Assembly (NCBI RefSeq): GCF_030867145.1
Contig: NC_134414.1
Location: 124,074,465 to 124,138,464, forward strand
Origin: Opisthocomus hoazin
Lineage: Eukaryota > Chordata > Aves > Opisthocomiformes > Opisthocomidae
DNA: 64,000 nucleotides
Direction of reading: 5' to 3'
Below the pieces are notes generated by a model. It worked only from the letters and a program-made list of their open reading frames with translations. It was not told the origin of the DNA and did no database searches. Made by a program: the position numbers and the translations under genes. Of this stretch, positions 25,075-52,636 are shown piece after piece. Position 1 is the stretch's first letter, and every line of letters begins with the position of its first letter.

Positions 25075-28000
25075 CTCCAGTTTTTAGTAACCTTTCAAAG
25101 ATTTCTTAAAATTAGTCGCTGGACCCCATGGCTTCCTAGAACCACTAACTGCAAAACACTGTCAGAGATGCACCAGTTCCACCCCTTTGTCTGTTCTGCT
25201 GGATTTTACAACACAGAATACTTTTTAACCCAATGATCTGAGCCCCTTATAAAACATCATTCAAAATGTCTGAAAATTAGAATATATATATACAAAAGTA
25301 AACCCTTACCACCATCATAGCAGGCATATGTATTGGTATATTCCAAAAGGAAAAATCATTTTTAGTGTCCAGAGAAATACACTGCAAAATATTCTGTATG
25401 TATATAAGAAATTACTTTAAGTACACCACTCTCTAACAAACAGAATTTTTACAGATTGAAGCCAAACAGCATCATAAAAGCTTCTGGCTGCAAATGTTGC
25501 AGAATCCCATCTGGCATCGTGGAACAACTTATTTCCCTCTTCACTTCATTTAAACTTCCAGAAAGAAATTAAAAAAAGAAAAAAAAAAGAAAGAAGAGAC
25601 CTTTTCTTGTGTACACAAATTATATCCAGAAGTTATTCCAAACAGGCAGAAAATACTTCAAAATTATTACAGAACAAACAGAAAAACAGAGTCTAATTCT
25701 TGGCATACAAGTTTCACATGCCAGTAAACAGTATGCATAGGATACAGCAAAAGGGTAAGAAAGAAATATTAAAGCCCAAGTTTGTAAAAATGCGAGTGAC
25801 CCTTAGTCAGACTATGCCCAGTTAGTTGGTTAAGTAACAGCATAACTGACAACCCCCACCCCTTCTTTTTTTGTAAGCACAACACACAGAACCTTTAGTA
25901 GAGGAAAGATTTCTCTTAATACCCAAGAACAAAAATTCTGAATTAACCATATGTTTCCTCACTCAAGCATTCATTTTTATTGAAGTCAGAGAAGAAATGC
26001 TTTTTCAGCAAACACCATCATAAGGAAATGTGTGGCTAATGGGGATAAGCCTGAAACTCTTTTTATCTGATGTTGTTCTTTAGAAGTATTTTCTGTATAT
26101 AATGTACAGCTTCAGTCCAATAAAATGTGAGGTTTTTTTATCCTTTTTTGAACTACTGCATGACATATAAGAGTAGACAGAGAACTAAGTAGTATTTTAA
26201 ATGAAATGGGTGAAAAGGAAATTTGGTACTCAAAAATATTCCTACAACCTAAACTAGTTGATTTTGGATATGTCTTTTAATTTGCAGAAACTGTAATGCT
26301 ACAAGGTCTGTACATATGCTAATATTGCTAAGTCAGCATGGAAGTGGTTATTCTGCAATTGTTCTCGAAGATAAAATTTATTGTTCTTATTTTATAATGT
26401 TACCAATTAAAGAAATAGTAAGGCTCAAACCTTAAATGCAATACTCAGCAATACTTTCTAACCACTAGATTGCATTAGTTTGTAGATCAATTCAGCCTGC
26501 TTTGAAACTGCTGCCAAAAATTTTTTAGAGCATTAACTTGCTCTTAATTTAAACTTCAGCAGAGGACTTAAAAACCAGACAATTATCCATGGGTTCTAGG
26601 CACCTCAAAACAGAGTAACACTTTCCCTTTGAAGACTACCTCAAGAATGTAAAAGATCTCCTAACGTTAAGGGGGAGGAGGGTGGCAAGGGGAGAATTAT
26701 TAAAGGAGGAAAACATGACCTTTCCAAGCAAAAACATTCTACCCTTGAGAAGAAACTCTTCATCTATCCTTACTCCTCCAAAGCAAGAATGTTACTGGCC
26801 AGCAAAATCACATCTCACAGACAAAGATGATAAATTGGGACCAAGTTGCTTCCATGTAATCCACTGATATAATAAATGATGAAAAAATTATTGGAATATT
26901 GCTATAATTGAAAACAACATACGCTTGCTGGTTCATTGAATCTATTTGTCACTTGTTACATCAATTTTTAGACACTTTTTTTTCCTGTTCAGTTTATGCT
27001 AATAAATGTTAGTTGATGAGATTAAAACATACAGAGAATTATTTGCAGAGTGCGATTTTAAGGAAAAAAAAAGCCACTGAAAAGTTTTTCACTAGTAATA
27101 CCTTTAAAACAGTGTGATCATAAATACAGACAATACTAGGAACAGCAACGATGCCTGACAGCCGATAATAACTCTTTTTCTCATGATTGCCTCTTTTTAA
27201 CAACTCACATTATGCCATTTCCTCTAAATTGGAAGTGTTACCACTTAATCACTGTCTAATGGTTATATCCTTTATTAGTGGAATAAACTTTCCCAGTTCT
27301 GACTGCACCGTACTAAAAACTTGAATTTTTACTAAATATTTCACTGGAATTATTCTTGGGGAATCTTGGTGTCCAGAGACCTCTCGCCAGGTTCTGCTGT
27401 TCTTTTACATGGTTTCAACTCCATGGTTTTAGAACTCTAGGATTGTTTCCCTCTTAAGTTTGTACAGGTGTGCCTACACTAGTACGTTAGTTCAGATCAT
27501 GAGGGTACTTTAAAGATCATCCTCACTAACAGTGCTTTTGTTTCCATCAAAAAAGTAGACTGGGAGTACACAAACTGAATTCTTTTTGGATGAAACTACA
27601 CTAGAAAGCTCAGAGTGAACCCAACGTGCTCCAACAAGTAAGAAGCCCTCAGTCTGGAGGGCCAGAAAGGAGCCACGTCAAAGTAAACTCAGAAACACAC
27701 AGACTGGGGAGATAGGTCCTCATCACCAACTACCCTGCTCTACAAAAGCAGTTTGGTGGGGCTCCTCTCCCTGCTACGGAAACTGTATTGCCAAGCATCC
27801 ACTTCAATTGTTTATCACAGTGACTTCATTGAGCCTCAGGAGGCCTGGGTTTCTTTCATATTCGTTAGCATTAGCATGACTACTTCAGCCCAAACAAACC
27901 TCTTCCACACATCCTGATTTCCTTGATTTCTCCCATCCTTTCCTTACTGTCTTTTCTTCCCTTTACTGAGAACTGATAGGCAACTCTTCAGCAAACTAAA

Positions 28001-31000
28001 TTTGGTCCAATATCTGCCTTGCTAGGCCTACAATCTAATTACTGATCTCCAAAGACAAAGTTGTTCTTAAAGACTGTGTAACATGAAGTTTATAAATTTA
28101 CACTTCTATTACGAAACAAGTTAACCTGATCTTCAAAAGTGCCCCCTGAATCACAGAGAAATTACTTTTACTCCCCGGCGAGTTGGTGCCCGAGTAATAT
28201 GATTGTTCATCTTCTGATAAACAATTTGTGAAGCATAAGATCATTTAATGACAGACAAGAGACATTAACAGTCTAGCTTTCATTCTAAGGATTGATCTTG
28301 AAAAAGGATAGTGGGAGTGGATTTTATGCTATCATTAGAAAATCAGAAAAAATTAACATGGCTGATTCACATGGGGAGATCCTGACATCCACTGAAAGAG
28401 AACAGTACGTTATCACATCTGCATGTACCTCTGAGAACATCATATGGATAGAAATATTCAGCCAATTAAGTAGCAATGCAACTGACTGAACACTAGTAAA
28501 TTAATTCTAAAGTACTGGTTCACACCAACACATGCTTTCGTGATGTAACTTACTGTGACAGGAGCTACAGAGCCTCAGAACTAAAGTATAGTTACAAAAT
28601 ATTACTAAAAACACTTGGCATTTGTTATAAGACAGCATTGTAAGCCCTGAACGCTGATTAGCTAGTACACATAATATTACATTTGCATAACAGCACTTTT
28701 TTACAATTTAAGCAGTCAAGTATGGGCTGTGCAATAATAATAAAACACTGTCAGGGCATACCAAGTTAACCTTTCAAAGCAAACTTTCCTGACCTTTATG
28801 AGAGGAGAGCTGAAGCCTTTTCTCAGTAGTCCCTTTTTCTGCTTTTTGATTCCAGTCTTCTGTGACCTTCTCTCATTACCTATTTTGTTTCTCAAAAGAA
28901 AGAACAGGGGAGGGGGCTGCAAAGTTTCACTAGCAGAGTACTCAGCAAAAGTTAAAAGGAGCAGACCAGAAAGTTTAGGAGCATTCTGTGAAAAAGAAAT
29001 GAGGCAGGCTAGAAAGAATTAAAGAAATAGATGAAAGAAATTAATCATAAGGGAAGTGATTTCCCAAACAAGTAAAACTTAAAAAAACCAAAAACTTTTA
29101 AGATTAAATTGTATTTCTTGGCATAAGAAATGTTTGCCTTTAAGGACAAGTACTTTGAATCAATATTAATTTTATTTCTTATTACTACCAGAATATTATT
29201 TTCTAGTTAGATCTTCTAAGGGATGAGCTGTGGAGACAGAAGGTTGCACAGCTGTTCTAAGGAAGCACTGAAATCCAGCATTACCATTCCACAGATTACC
29301 ACATCAGAATGCCTTCTTGTAGACAGCGAAGCACTGCAGCTGAACTGTGAGGTCTAGCCTTTCACAGCAGCTTATCTTTCTTATTAGTAAATAAAAAAAA
29401 CATATTATAGTTAGAGGGCTGAGATTAAAAGAAAGATTCATAACGTTTACATCCTAACACTTAGAACTGCACTTGCTTAACAGAAAATTGCCCAGGAGTC
29501 TTCAGGCCACACAGACTCTCGGCATACCTGCAAGCAGCTACAGGTTAAACATATAAAATTCCCGTGGACTTATGTCCCGAGTACCAGAAAGGCAAGGCTA
29601 GAATTAGGATTCACACCTTTACCTGATAGCCCCCACTACATAAAGATGTAGAAGGCAACACTTTGTATGTGAGAATGACTGACTGCCTCATGTTTCAGCT
29701 GATAATGCTGTAGTCTTAAGCATTACCAGACATATTTTAAGGAAATGTATAAATATGTAGCAGGGCAGTGTGCTGAGTGCACAGAAGCAACAGCACGTAA
29801 CATTGTGCGGTGTGTAAAGACCAAACTCTCTCAGTCTCTGAGTCACTCTGTTGCATTTGAAGTTTCCATTTAATGCATACACCTATAGTAACATGGAGAA
29901 AAAAAAAAAAGGGAATATTCTGCAGTTCTCATTTAAACCTCCAAAGGAACTTGTTTGCTTTGTTCTTAAGGCACAATGAACTTGTACACGTAAACTGTCT
30001 TGGAGCATCCATGTAGAACTCATTACTTATTTTAACATCCTAAATGTAATGGGAGAACAGCATTGAAGACCAACAGTCACTGGGCCCTCAGAAAACAAGT
30101 CCAAGGAAGCCTTTTTGCAGAGATGCATGAGGCTTTTGTGTAATACATGATCCTTGTACGGAATTCAATGTTACTAGAGCAACTCAAGGCTGTAGCAACT
30201 GTGTATGTCAGGGACCTGTCCCTGCACACCCTGGGGGAGGAGAGGTGAAGATGCAGACATCCCTCCTGTAGTTTTATGTTCACAGAACAATCACAAATGT
30301 TCCAGAAGTGAGAGACAAGTAATGGCTGAAGCAGTAATGGAAAACAAACAAACAAACCAAGCTTTTCACTTAACAGGACTGTTCCCATTCCCACTCCTTC
30401 CATTAGGTCTCCATCTAGCCCGGTATCCTGGTAGAAGAGGAACAGAAAGAGCTGCTGAATTAAAAAACAAAAACAAAATCAAGAAGGGGGACAATAATCA
30501 ACATAAATAATTAAGTGCTGTTTTCATAAAGGGCTTACTATTCACATCAGAAAGCAAAAAGTAAAAGACAGTAGGGTCCCCTCCTCAGATTTGCGGGTGG
30601 AAAAAGAAAGCAGTAGGTTCAAACAGCTTTCCATGATAGTAGAAGTGATCCATAAGATAAACACAGTACTTTTAGTCCAACATAAACAAACAAAAATAAT
30701 CAGAAAGCCATCAAGGTCGAGATTATTCAAGAAAGTCAGAAACACAGATTTTATGTAAGAACTTAGATTTTCTATGTTAGAAAAAAAATTAATGCCAACT
30801 TAAAATTCAATGTTTCATTTAAATAAGCCATATAAGTGAGCCAAAATAATTACAAAATACTTATACTCAGCAAAAGATGTTTTCAACAAGTATTATTTTT
30901 GTTACCTTTTATCCAATCCAAAGTGAACCAGAAAATTATCTGCCCCACAATTCAGTTAGAAAAACATCTCCAAATTCTATATGGTTTTTCCTCCTTTGAT

Positions 31001-31683
31001 TTTGAACAGATAGATTCAGATTTGACAGAAGGCCAAAGGTGTCACAGCAAGAGACATAAAAGATAAATACTTTCATGACAAACTGAACTGTCAGAATTAT
31101 ACCATTCTGTAAGAAAGATTTTTTACAGTAAGACTTAGTTACTTCTAGTAAAGCATGGGAGTTAATTTTAGCTGTTTAATAATAACTGAAAGTACATGAA
31201 ACTGTTTTACCATTTCAGGCAGGTCCCTTTGCTTCAAATATTCCTCTATTCAGTGAGCCATAGAAGACATGCTTACAGAACATTTGTGTGTTTTATATGC
31301 TAAAAGGGTGGGGGGATGCGTTTGCAAGACCTATTACATGTCCCACAGGAATCATCTAACCACTCAGTTAAATACAGTCTTCAGAACTCCCAGTGCCAGT
31401 CGGCTTGGTTCTTGGACAAAGGAGGAGGGATTAAAGGGGAAGAGGTGGCATGAGAAAAATAAAGTTCTTAGCATTGGCTTAATTTGTTACCTATGATACA
31501 TCTTTGAAGTCAGAAAGTTTATTAAAAGTTATGCTTGAAAGTAAAACAGTTTTTATACACAACAGAAGTATAAGACACTTTTCATATTAATGATCTAGTA
31601 AACTAGTGAACTGTCCCTTAACTGTGTTTCCAAAATATAACTTTCACCCATATGCTCCTTAAATATCTGGAAGATCAGTCTAG

Positions 31684-32538
31684 TTTATTAGAAATTGTGA
31701 CAAATATATGCAATGAAAAAAAACCTTGGCAAAAGAGATACCATTTTATTACATTATATAGTGCTACTTCCATTCAAAAATAGACAAATTCCAAATGAAA
31801 TTAACAGAAAACCAAAAATCTCTAAGATGTAGAGACCATCAATGAACATATTTAAGTTTAAAGCACAAACCATGGAAAGTTGTATATTTGAAGTTTTATT
31901 GATGGGAATACAAACATAACCATGGCATATCACAAAAATTTCATAACATTTCATTAAAAGCAGTTCCTTAGAAACATCTGCAATCATCTATAACAAACAT
32001 GCTGAATAGTTGAATGTATGTGTCTTAAATCAAAATATTGCGCTAGAAGCCTATTGTAGATGGTTACTAAATATCCAACATCAAAAATTACAATAAAAAA
32101 ATTGCAGAAATATCTACTGATATTAGGTGCCCATTTTTAGCTATCTCATGCAGCTGTATTTCAGGAAGTGCTGATTACACTCTCAGGAAAATAAATATTC
32201 CCATTTGGTCAAAAGGTGTCCCCCCAAAAAACAGAGGGGCATTTCCTGATGGCTAATTATCACCTAAAACTCAAAGGAATGAAGATGTTTATTGTTAACA
32301 CATATCTTTTTTAAAATATATGCTCTCCAGTCACAAGATTCAATTTAATTCATCAATGTGCATACCTGAGGTGCTATGTTGTCTACATTCAGTTTTCCTG
32401 GAAAATATACTAAAAGGAAACAAGCCAACACAGTATATTTTAGCTGAACTGTTCATTTTCTTTAACTCATTCTTCCTTTCCAAAGGACTTTTGCACCTGC
32501 TGACAAAGTTTGTAAAACAACGCCATACATCTTTTATT
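31684..32538 (-). promoter_or_regulatory. ARL6 3' UTR region with candidate poly(A) signals
   Basis: On the minus strand AATAAA hexamers occur at 32538-32533, 32293-32288, 31900-31895, 31750-31745 and 31689-31684. The first overlaps the long-isoform stop, so it is probably too close to be the main site. Which is used, and where the 3' UTR ends, cannot be told from sequence alone. Confidence 0.3.
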
Positions 32539-32545
32539 TATCTCT

Positions 32546-47198
<14,653 letters not shown>

Positions 47199-48771
47199 AA
47201 TTCCAGCTCAAATACACAGGGATCACCTGTTGTTCAGAAAATCAGAGAAGGAAATAGCTGTTTGAAAACTGTTACATATACAGCAGCGCTAGCACAGTAG
47301 GTGGGCATGTGGCTAAGCAGTCCTTAAACTTTTAAAAGGGCAGTGTGAATAAGACACTATACAAACACTGTCACAGCAGGTTTGCTTGGTATACTAAGCA
47401 AATGCAGTGTAAGCTGATTACAGTGAAGAAGCCTTGATACAAAAGCAGATTGGCTGTTTATAGCCCTGTCTGTGTAACACAATGTCCTGGATTCACTGGG
47501 AAGCAATATTGCCATCATTCTGAGCAGTGCAAATAGGAGCACAACTGCTGCGCCTCCTTACCTTCCGCCAGACTGAAAAAAAAGGAAGACCCTTACACTT
47601 TACTTTAAATTGTCAGTAGTCCAGTCAGTTATCAAAACTTAAGACAACAAAGCAGAACAGTATTTCCCTTCTTCAGCACCTGCTATGTAATTCACTGAAC
47701 CCTGAAGCAAGTAAAGTACCCTCTGTCAATTCAATTCAAACTCTAATTGTAACAGGCTTTGATGATATTAACATGTATAAATTAGGAACTCCTTCACTAC
47801 TAATAGAAACTGATTATAATAGATCCAAGAGACATGAAGTCAGACACCGTAACATTCACCCACACCTCAGGTAGATGCCACACCCCTACTCCTGTCCAGA
47901 CACTGACTGAAGTGACCTGGCAGTAGTATATTCGAAGGAGCTGACATCCCCCCTTCCCTTGTGGTACCTGACTGACCATACTTTCCACAGAGGATAACCC
48001 TTGTCTATCCTCAGGGAATTGCAATAAGAATAATTTCAGCAATGACACAGCTGAAATATCTGTGACACATTCAATAACAAAACATTTAATTACTACCAGA
48101 GGAGTTTTCTGGAGTGGTGGAGGCTGCTTTTTCTCTTAATAAGGAAAACACACAGCACTGGACAACTCAGATTGTGATCTTAATTACCCCAGAAAATCAT
48201 GGCAGGAGGAGGAAGAGGAAAAAACAACATCGGTGACAACTACTTGGTCTCACTTCTTCACTATCTGATTACAAAATGAAGATCAACTGCATTTTAATAG
48301 AAATTGTTTAAAAATCTTTGAATAAAGTCACGTATGCCATCACCTCTGTTTACGATTTTTTTTTAATACAGATCCTTTTTAAAGCTTTATCTAGTGCATT
48401 TTGATTCAAGACTGGTAGTAATCTACAGAGTGGCTATGTGTTAAGAGCTACACGCAGTTGTCACCAGATTAAACAAGCCCAACATCAGTTACAGCAATTC
48501 CCTTAAAGAAAAGGCATGATGATTTTTCTTCTGACTACCTTTATTTTATGCCCCAGTCCTTTTTTTAATATAAATACAACTCTGAAAGAAGATTAAGGCT
48601 GTTTACTATAAAATTAACCTGACAAAACCCTGCTCCAAAACATTTTACTTTCTAGTCCAATTAAGAGCCTTATCGATACATTCTACTCAATAAGGTCCAA
48701 AAAAACCCCACCAAACCTTGCAGGTACTCTTAGAACGGAAAAAGAGAAAATGCAAACATCTTATTTTGGGA

Positions 48772-48820
48772 TTTAAAAGTGAAGCCCTAGAAAAGATACT
48801 TGTCGGGCTTCACTTTTAAA
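48772..48820. repeat. Hairpin with 16-bp perfect stem in ARL6 intron 1
   Basis: TTTAAAAGTGAAGCCC (48772-48787) pairs with GGGCTTCACTTTTAAA (48805-48820) across a 17-nt loop. Pairing resumes outside with TTTT/AAAA after a short imperfect part, for about 24 bp in total. Confidence 0.85.
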
Positions 48821-49566
48821 CTCAAAAGCCTAATTACACATTCTTGGACAACAGTTCCTAAAAACTTTTTAATTGTAGCCACTTTTTCCACCAGTTTTTC
48901 ATAACGGTTGGCAAAGTTGTTATCTACGAATATAACAGGGGAAAATGCACCCTTGACTGCTTGCCATGTCCCTTTTCTCCTATTCTCTGTGAAGAGTTAC
49001 AGCAGGAACAGCTGGCGCGGGCTCCTCTTTTGCCAGCTGAGATTCAGCCTACAATGCCATACCGCATACGTTAGACACGTCCTGAAATTGTTTAAGCTAG
49101 AGCCTGCTCCAGGAACTTGTTACCAAACGCTGTAAACCTTTACCAAAAACCGTAAGCTACAGACACCGTGTTTTTGAGTTTTTCAGAGGGAGCTGAGAGC
49201 AGGCGGCCTGCAGAGGTCCCTTCCAAGCTAAGCGACACCCTAAATCCGTTTAATCCACGTGCACTACTCAAACGCTGATACCAAGGCTGCGCAGGCCGCC
49301 AGCAGGAGGCCCTTACAGACGGGCACCATTTAAAACTCTAGCTACCTTTCCTAGGGTTTTCTACAGTTTCTTCTTTATTTTCGCAGGACCCCGACTCCCA
49401 CCGCACTCGGGATGAGCGGGCGAGGAGCCGGGGCCCAGCGCGCCCCCCGCACCGCCTGGGGCCACAGCCGGGAAGCCTCTGGGCGCCTGGGATGGCGGCC
49501 GGGATGCTCGCCGCTGCCCGGAGAACGCGGTTTCCCTTTCCCTTCCCGCCGCCGAGACCCCCTCAC

Positions 49567-49790
49567 CAGCGGGCGCTCCCGCCCCGAGGCCCCGCGCCGC
49601 CCCGGGCAGGGCCGCTCCCGGCTGCGAATCCCCTCGCCCAGGGCGGGACGGGCGGCCCCACGCTCCCCCACAGGAGGCCGGGACCGCCCGGCGGCTCCGG
49701 CTCCCCCGTCCCCGCCGACCCCGGCCGCAGCACAGACCTCGGCCCGCGAGATGTCGGCCGGGCCCGGCCGCCAACAGCCGCCGCCGCCGC
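49567..49790 (-). other. ARL6: Probable ARL6 5' UTR exon 1 (start approximate)
   Basis: The acceptor of the ATG exon shows that a non-coding first exon must lie upstream. The CpG island at about 49.4-50.4 kb is the obvious place. On the minus strand a good donor, GCTG|GTGAGG, ends an exon at 49567. The transcription start is inferred to lie just downstream of the X-box (49798-49811), so 49790 is only a guess. Other GT donors exist in this GC-rich stretch. RNA data would be needed to fix both ends. Confidence 0.35.
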
Positions 49791-49797
49791 CTGCACC

Positions 49798-49811
49798 GTT
49801 GCCGAGGCAAC
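49798..49811. promoter_or_regulatory. RFX X-box, perfect palindromic half-sites
   Basis: GTTGCCGAGGCAAC consists of two perfect inverted half-sites (GTTGCC and GGCAAC) with a 2-nt spacer. This matches the X-box bound by RFX transcription factors, which drive ciliary genes including BBS genes in animals. It lies in the ARL6 CpG island, about 70 bp downstream of a CCAAT/GC-box pair and about 230 bp upstream of the likely exon 1 donor. Confidence 0.75.
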
Positions 49812-49878
49812 CTCCGCCCCGCCCCCGCCTATCCCTTCCCCGGCGAGGCCGCGCCCCGCCTCCCCGCCGCCCGCAGTG

Positions 49879-49890
49879 ATTGGGGCGGGG
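49879..49890 (-). promoter_or_regulatory. CCAAT box overlapping GC box
   Basis: Plus-strand ATTGGGGCGGGG reads CCCCGCCCCAAT on the minus strand. It is an Sp1-type GC box joined to an NF-Y-type CCAAT box, at a plausible distance upstream of the inferred ARL6 start site. Confidence 0.5.
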
Positions 49891-50636
49891 CAGCGTGAGC
49901 GGCAGCGCAGGCCGTGGGGGCGGCTGCTGGGTTTGAGGCGGCGGCGGCGGCGGCTGGGGCGGAGTGCCGGGCTGGGCCCAGGGGCAGCTCCCGGGCAGGC
50001 GGGCCCCAGCTGGGGAACCGCATCGTCCCGGGTAGCTGTGTCCCGGCGCCTACCTCCATTTCATCCTCGGTGTCCGCCGCCGGCGTGGTTGTTTTCTGAG
50101 CCCGGTTCCTCTGCTTTTCTGGCGCAGCTGGAACAGGAGCGCCCAGTTAGAGGGATCCTCTTGGGAGCTACAATCGGTGTAGGAAGAGAAGCCTGGTAAA
50201 ATACCCAGCACCGAGGGTGCCCACAGCCAGCCGCGTTGCGCAGCGGGCGCTCTGGTGGAGCACCGTGTTCGGGGGAAGTCGCACACCCGCCGGTCGCTTG
50301 GGTAATGGCAGCAGCCGGGGTCTGGGAAGAAGGCGGCTCGCTCAGGCGAGGCGCAGTGTCTGGAAACACACCGTGGTCGTTTTTTTGCCGTGCAGCACAG
50401 TCCCGCCTGGCTGGTTCTAGGTCAGCTGCACAAAGTTACTGAAACTTAAAATGAGCTCCGAACAGGAGCACATACAAACTGAAACCCAGTCTCTCTTCTA
50501 CCACATACTTACATTTAGCTGCCAAAATTGCTCTTGATTCTGTAAAAGTGCGTGGTGTGACTTCCCACACTGCTGTGCTTACCAAGCGCAGTGAAAAAGA
50601 CCCCTCTGGTTTGTAAGAAGTCCTTGCTTGTGTTCA

Positions 50637-50871
50637 GCTGGAACTTCCTGAAGCATAACAATTTCCACCTGGACATGAGGAAGAACTTCACTCTGAGGGT
50701 GATGGAGCACTAGAACAGACTGCCCAGAGGAGTCTCCTTCTCTGGAGATATTCAAGACCCACCTGGATGAGGTCCTGTGCAGCCTGCTCTAGGGGAACCT
50801 GCTTCAGCAGGGGGGTTGGACCAGATGATCCCCAGAGGTCCCTTCCAACCCCTGCCATTCTGTGATTCTGT
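50637..50871 (+). mobile_element. CR1 LINE 3' fragment
   Basis: Starts near GCTGGAACTTCCTGAAG and includes CACCTGGACATGAGGAAGAA. It ends GTCCCTTCCAACCCCTGCCA then TTCTGTGATTCTGT. The ORF2 end is broken by a TAG inside the HWNRL-type motif (GAGCACTAGAACAG). It lies about 0.3 kb beyond the ARL6 CpG island. Confidence 0.93.
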
Positions 50872-52084
50872 AACTGGAACAGCAGTTTTCCCCACTCTCT
50901 CGCCTCCATTGAGGCCCTCGTGGGATGTAGAAGAGGGCTCGTGCCCTGTGTCCTGCTCCATGCCCTGCCCGGCCGGCCATGACCAGGCCCTGCCTGGCCA
51001 CATAGGTGTTGAGGCAGGGGAGAGCTCAGTCCCCCCCTGCCCCCGGACCGGCCGTGCAAGTCAATGTGCTGCTGCAGCTTGGTCCCTCACGCCACCCTCG
51101 CTGCAATCTGATATTCCAGTCATTCCAGATCTTAAGCGTACTGTTGGGTTTGTCCCTCACTTTCGAACAAAGATAAGCAAAGGGTGAGGCGGTGGAGCAT
51201 ACGGTTCTGCCTCTTCCTCCCAAGAGATGGTCTGTACTGCTCCTCAGCTTGAAGAAGCAATTTTCCTGCACGGAGCGCTACCTCTCGTTTTGACAAACTC
51301 TCATCTTGTTTCACCTACCCTGAACACAGCTTTCGGTCTACTGTCTCAGCTCCTGCCCTGGGGAGAGGAGTGGGAGCAGTGGCAATAGCTGTTTGACAGC
51401 AATGTGGACAGTTCTTGCTGCTAAAAATCTCGAGTCAGAAGCTCCCAGTTACAATGTTGCTTTGCATTAAGCTTTAAAGATTAAAAATACTGCAAGCATT
51501 TTGTCTATTGTTTGGCTTTCTAATTCTCATCGTTGCTTTCATTATTATTAAAGATTTGAGGTAAATTGCAACGATGATTTCATGATTTCCCTATAGCCAT
51601 AAAGGTTCTTGACTAAAAGGTGAGATTCCCTTACAGTGACATCATGAGTTGTTAAAGGAAAAGCAAGTAGCATCAATCTCTCAGTGAAATTCTGGGCTGA
51701 AGCACTTCCTAAAAGCTAATCAAGATTGTGGGGTAAATCTGTGTTAGGAGAGGGTGTAATCTACTTTTTATACTGAAATCGGTCTGTACCTAAGAACTAG
51801 TTCTAACTCTACAAAGAATTGCAAAGGCATTTCTGTAATCAGATCTAAAATGCAATATTCATTCTTCATTATAAACACCGTGTTAAACCTGACAGTCCTT
51901 AATGAGAAAGGTCTTCCCATGGAAAATATGCAGGATGTAATGGCCTGTGGACATCTGACATTCATTTCCTATTAATCTACACAAGCTTCTGTTCAGTTTT
52001 GTATTGCACGCGTATGATGTTACAAAATGAAAGGCTAATTATAATTTTAAACCTTTTGAGGTAGGCTCTGATTATTGTATATGG

Positions 52085-52636
52085 CATTCCCTTCCCTCTA
52101 CACTGCCCTGGTGAGGCCTCATCTGGAGTACCGTGTCCAGTTCTGGGCTCCCCACTTCAAGAAAGATGAAGAGCTACTGGAGAGAGTCCAGCGGAGGGCG
52201 ACGAGGATGGTGAGGGGACTGGAGCATCTCTCCTATGAGGAAAGGCTGAGGGAGCTGGGCTTGTTCAGCCTGAAGAAGAGAAGGCTGCGAGGGGACCTAA
52301 TAAATGTTTATAAATATCTCAAGGGTGGGTGTCAGGAGGATGGGGCCAAGCTGTTTTCAGTGGTGCCCAGTGACAGGACAAGGGGCAACGGGCACAAACT
52401 GAAGCACAGGAAGTTCCGTCTGAACATGAGGAAGAACTTCTTCCCTCTGAGGGTGACGGAGCACTGGACCAGGCTGCCCAGGGAGGTTGTGGAGTCTCCT
52501 TCTCTGGAGATATTCAAGACCAGCCTGGACAAGGTCCTCTACAGACTACTGTAGGTAACCCTGCTTCGGCAGGAGGGTTGGACTACATGACCCACAGAGG
52601 TCCCTTCCAACCCCTACCATTCTGTGAATCTGTGGT
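52085..52636 (+). mobile_element. CR1 LINE 3' end with open ORF2 tail
   Basis: The frame to 52554 encodes [40 protein letters not shown] and [20 protein letters not shown], the end of the CR1 reverse transcriptase, followed by the 3' tail CATTCTGTGAATCTGTGG. It is 5'-truncated, but the remaining frame is free of stops, so the insertion is fairly young or slowly decayed. Confidence 0.95.

Larger units (their letters stand above)
19961..32533. other. ARL6-CRYBG3 intergenic region including ARL6 3' UTR
   Basis: About 12.5 kb with no exon or RNA gene that I can support. Two CR1 copies lie at 20361-20736 and 20871-21018, and a T18 run at 25057-25074. The upper end holds the ARL6 3' UTR, whose length is unknown. 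The rest is AT-rich unique-looking sequence. Confidence 0.7.
49390..50350 (-). promoter_or_regulatory. CpG island promoter of ARL6
   Basis: A sharply GC- and CpG-rich block in AT-rich surroundings, placed upstream of the ARL6 ATG exon. It contains a palindromic X-box at 49798-49811. An ATTGG (reverse CCAAT) at 49879-49883 runs directly into a GC box at 49882-49890. A GGC-repeat run lies around 49936-49957. Long open frames inside it on both strands are products of GC-rich composition. It may fire in both directions, but no plus-strand gene is visible. Confidence 0.85.

Noticed and set aside
49208-49235. GAGGTCCCTTCCAAG, resembling the CR1 3' tail
   Set aside because: Too short, and neighbouring sequence does not follow the CR1 order; may be chance or a very old remnant.
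49361-50199. Open frames of 149-235 codons on both strands around 49.4-50.2 kb
   Set aside because: CpG-island composition artefacts: low-complexity Pro/Arg/Gly/Ala translations, no domain, overlapping the ARL6 promoter.
50777-51187. 136-codon plus-strand open frame and antisense partners near 50.7-51.3 kb
   Set aside because: It begins inside the CR1 fragment and runs into unique flank, with no domain and no splice support.
52075-52554. 159-codon plus-strand open frame
   Set aside because: Also CR1 ORF2 tail.
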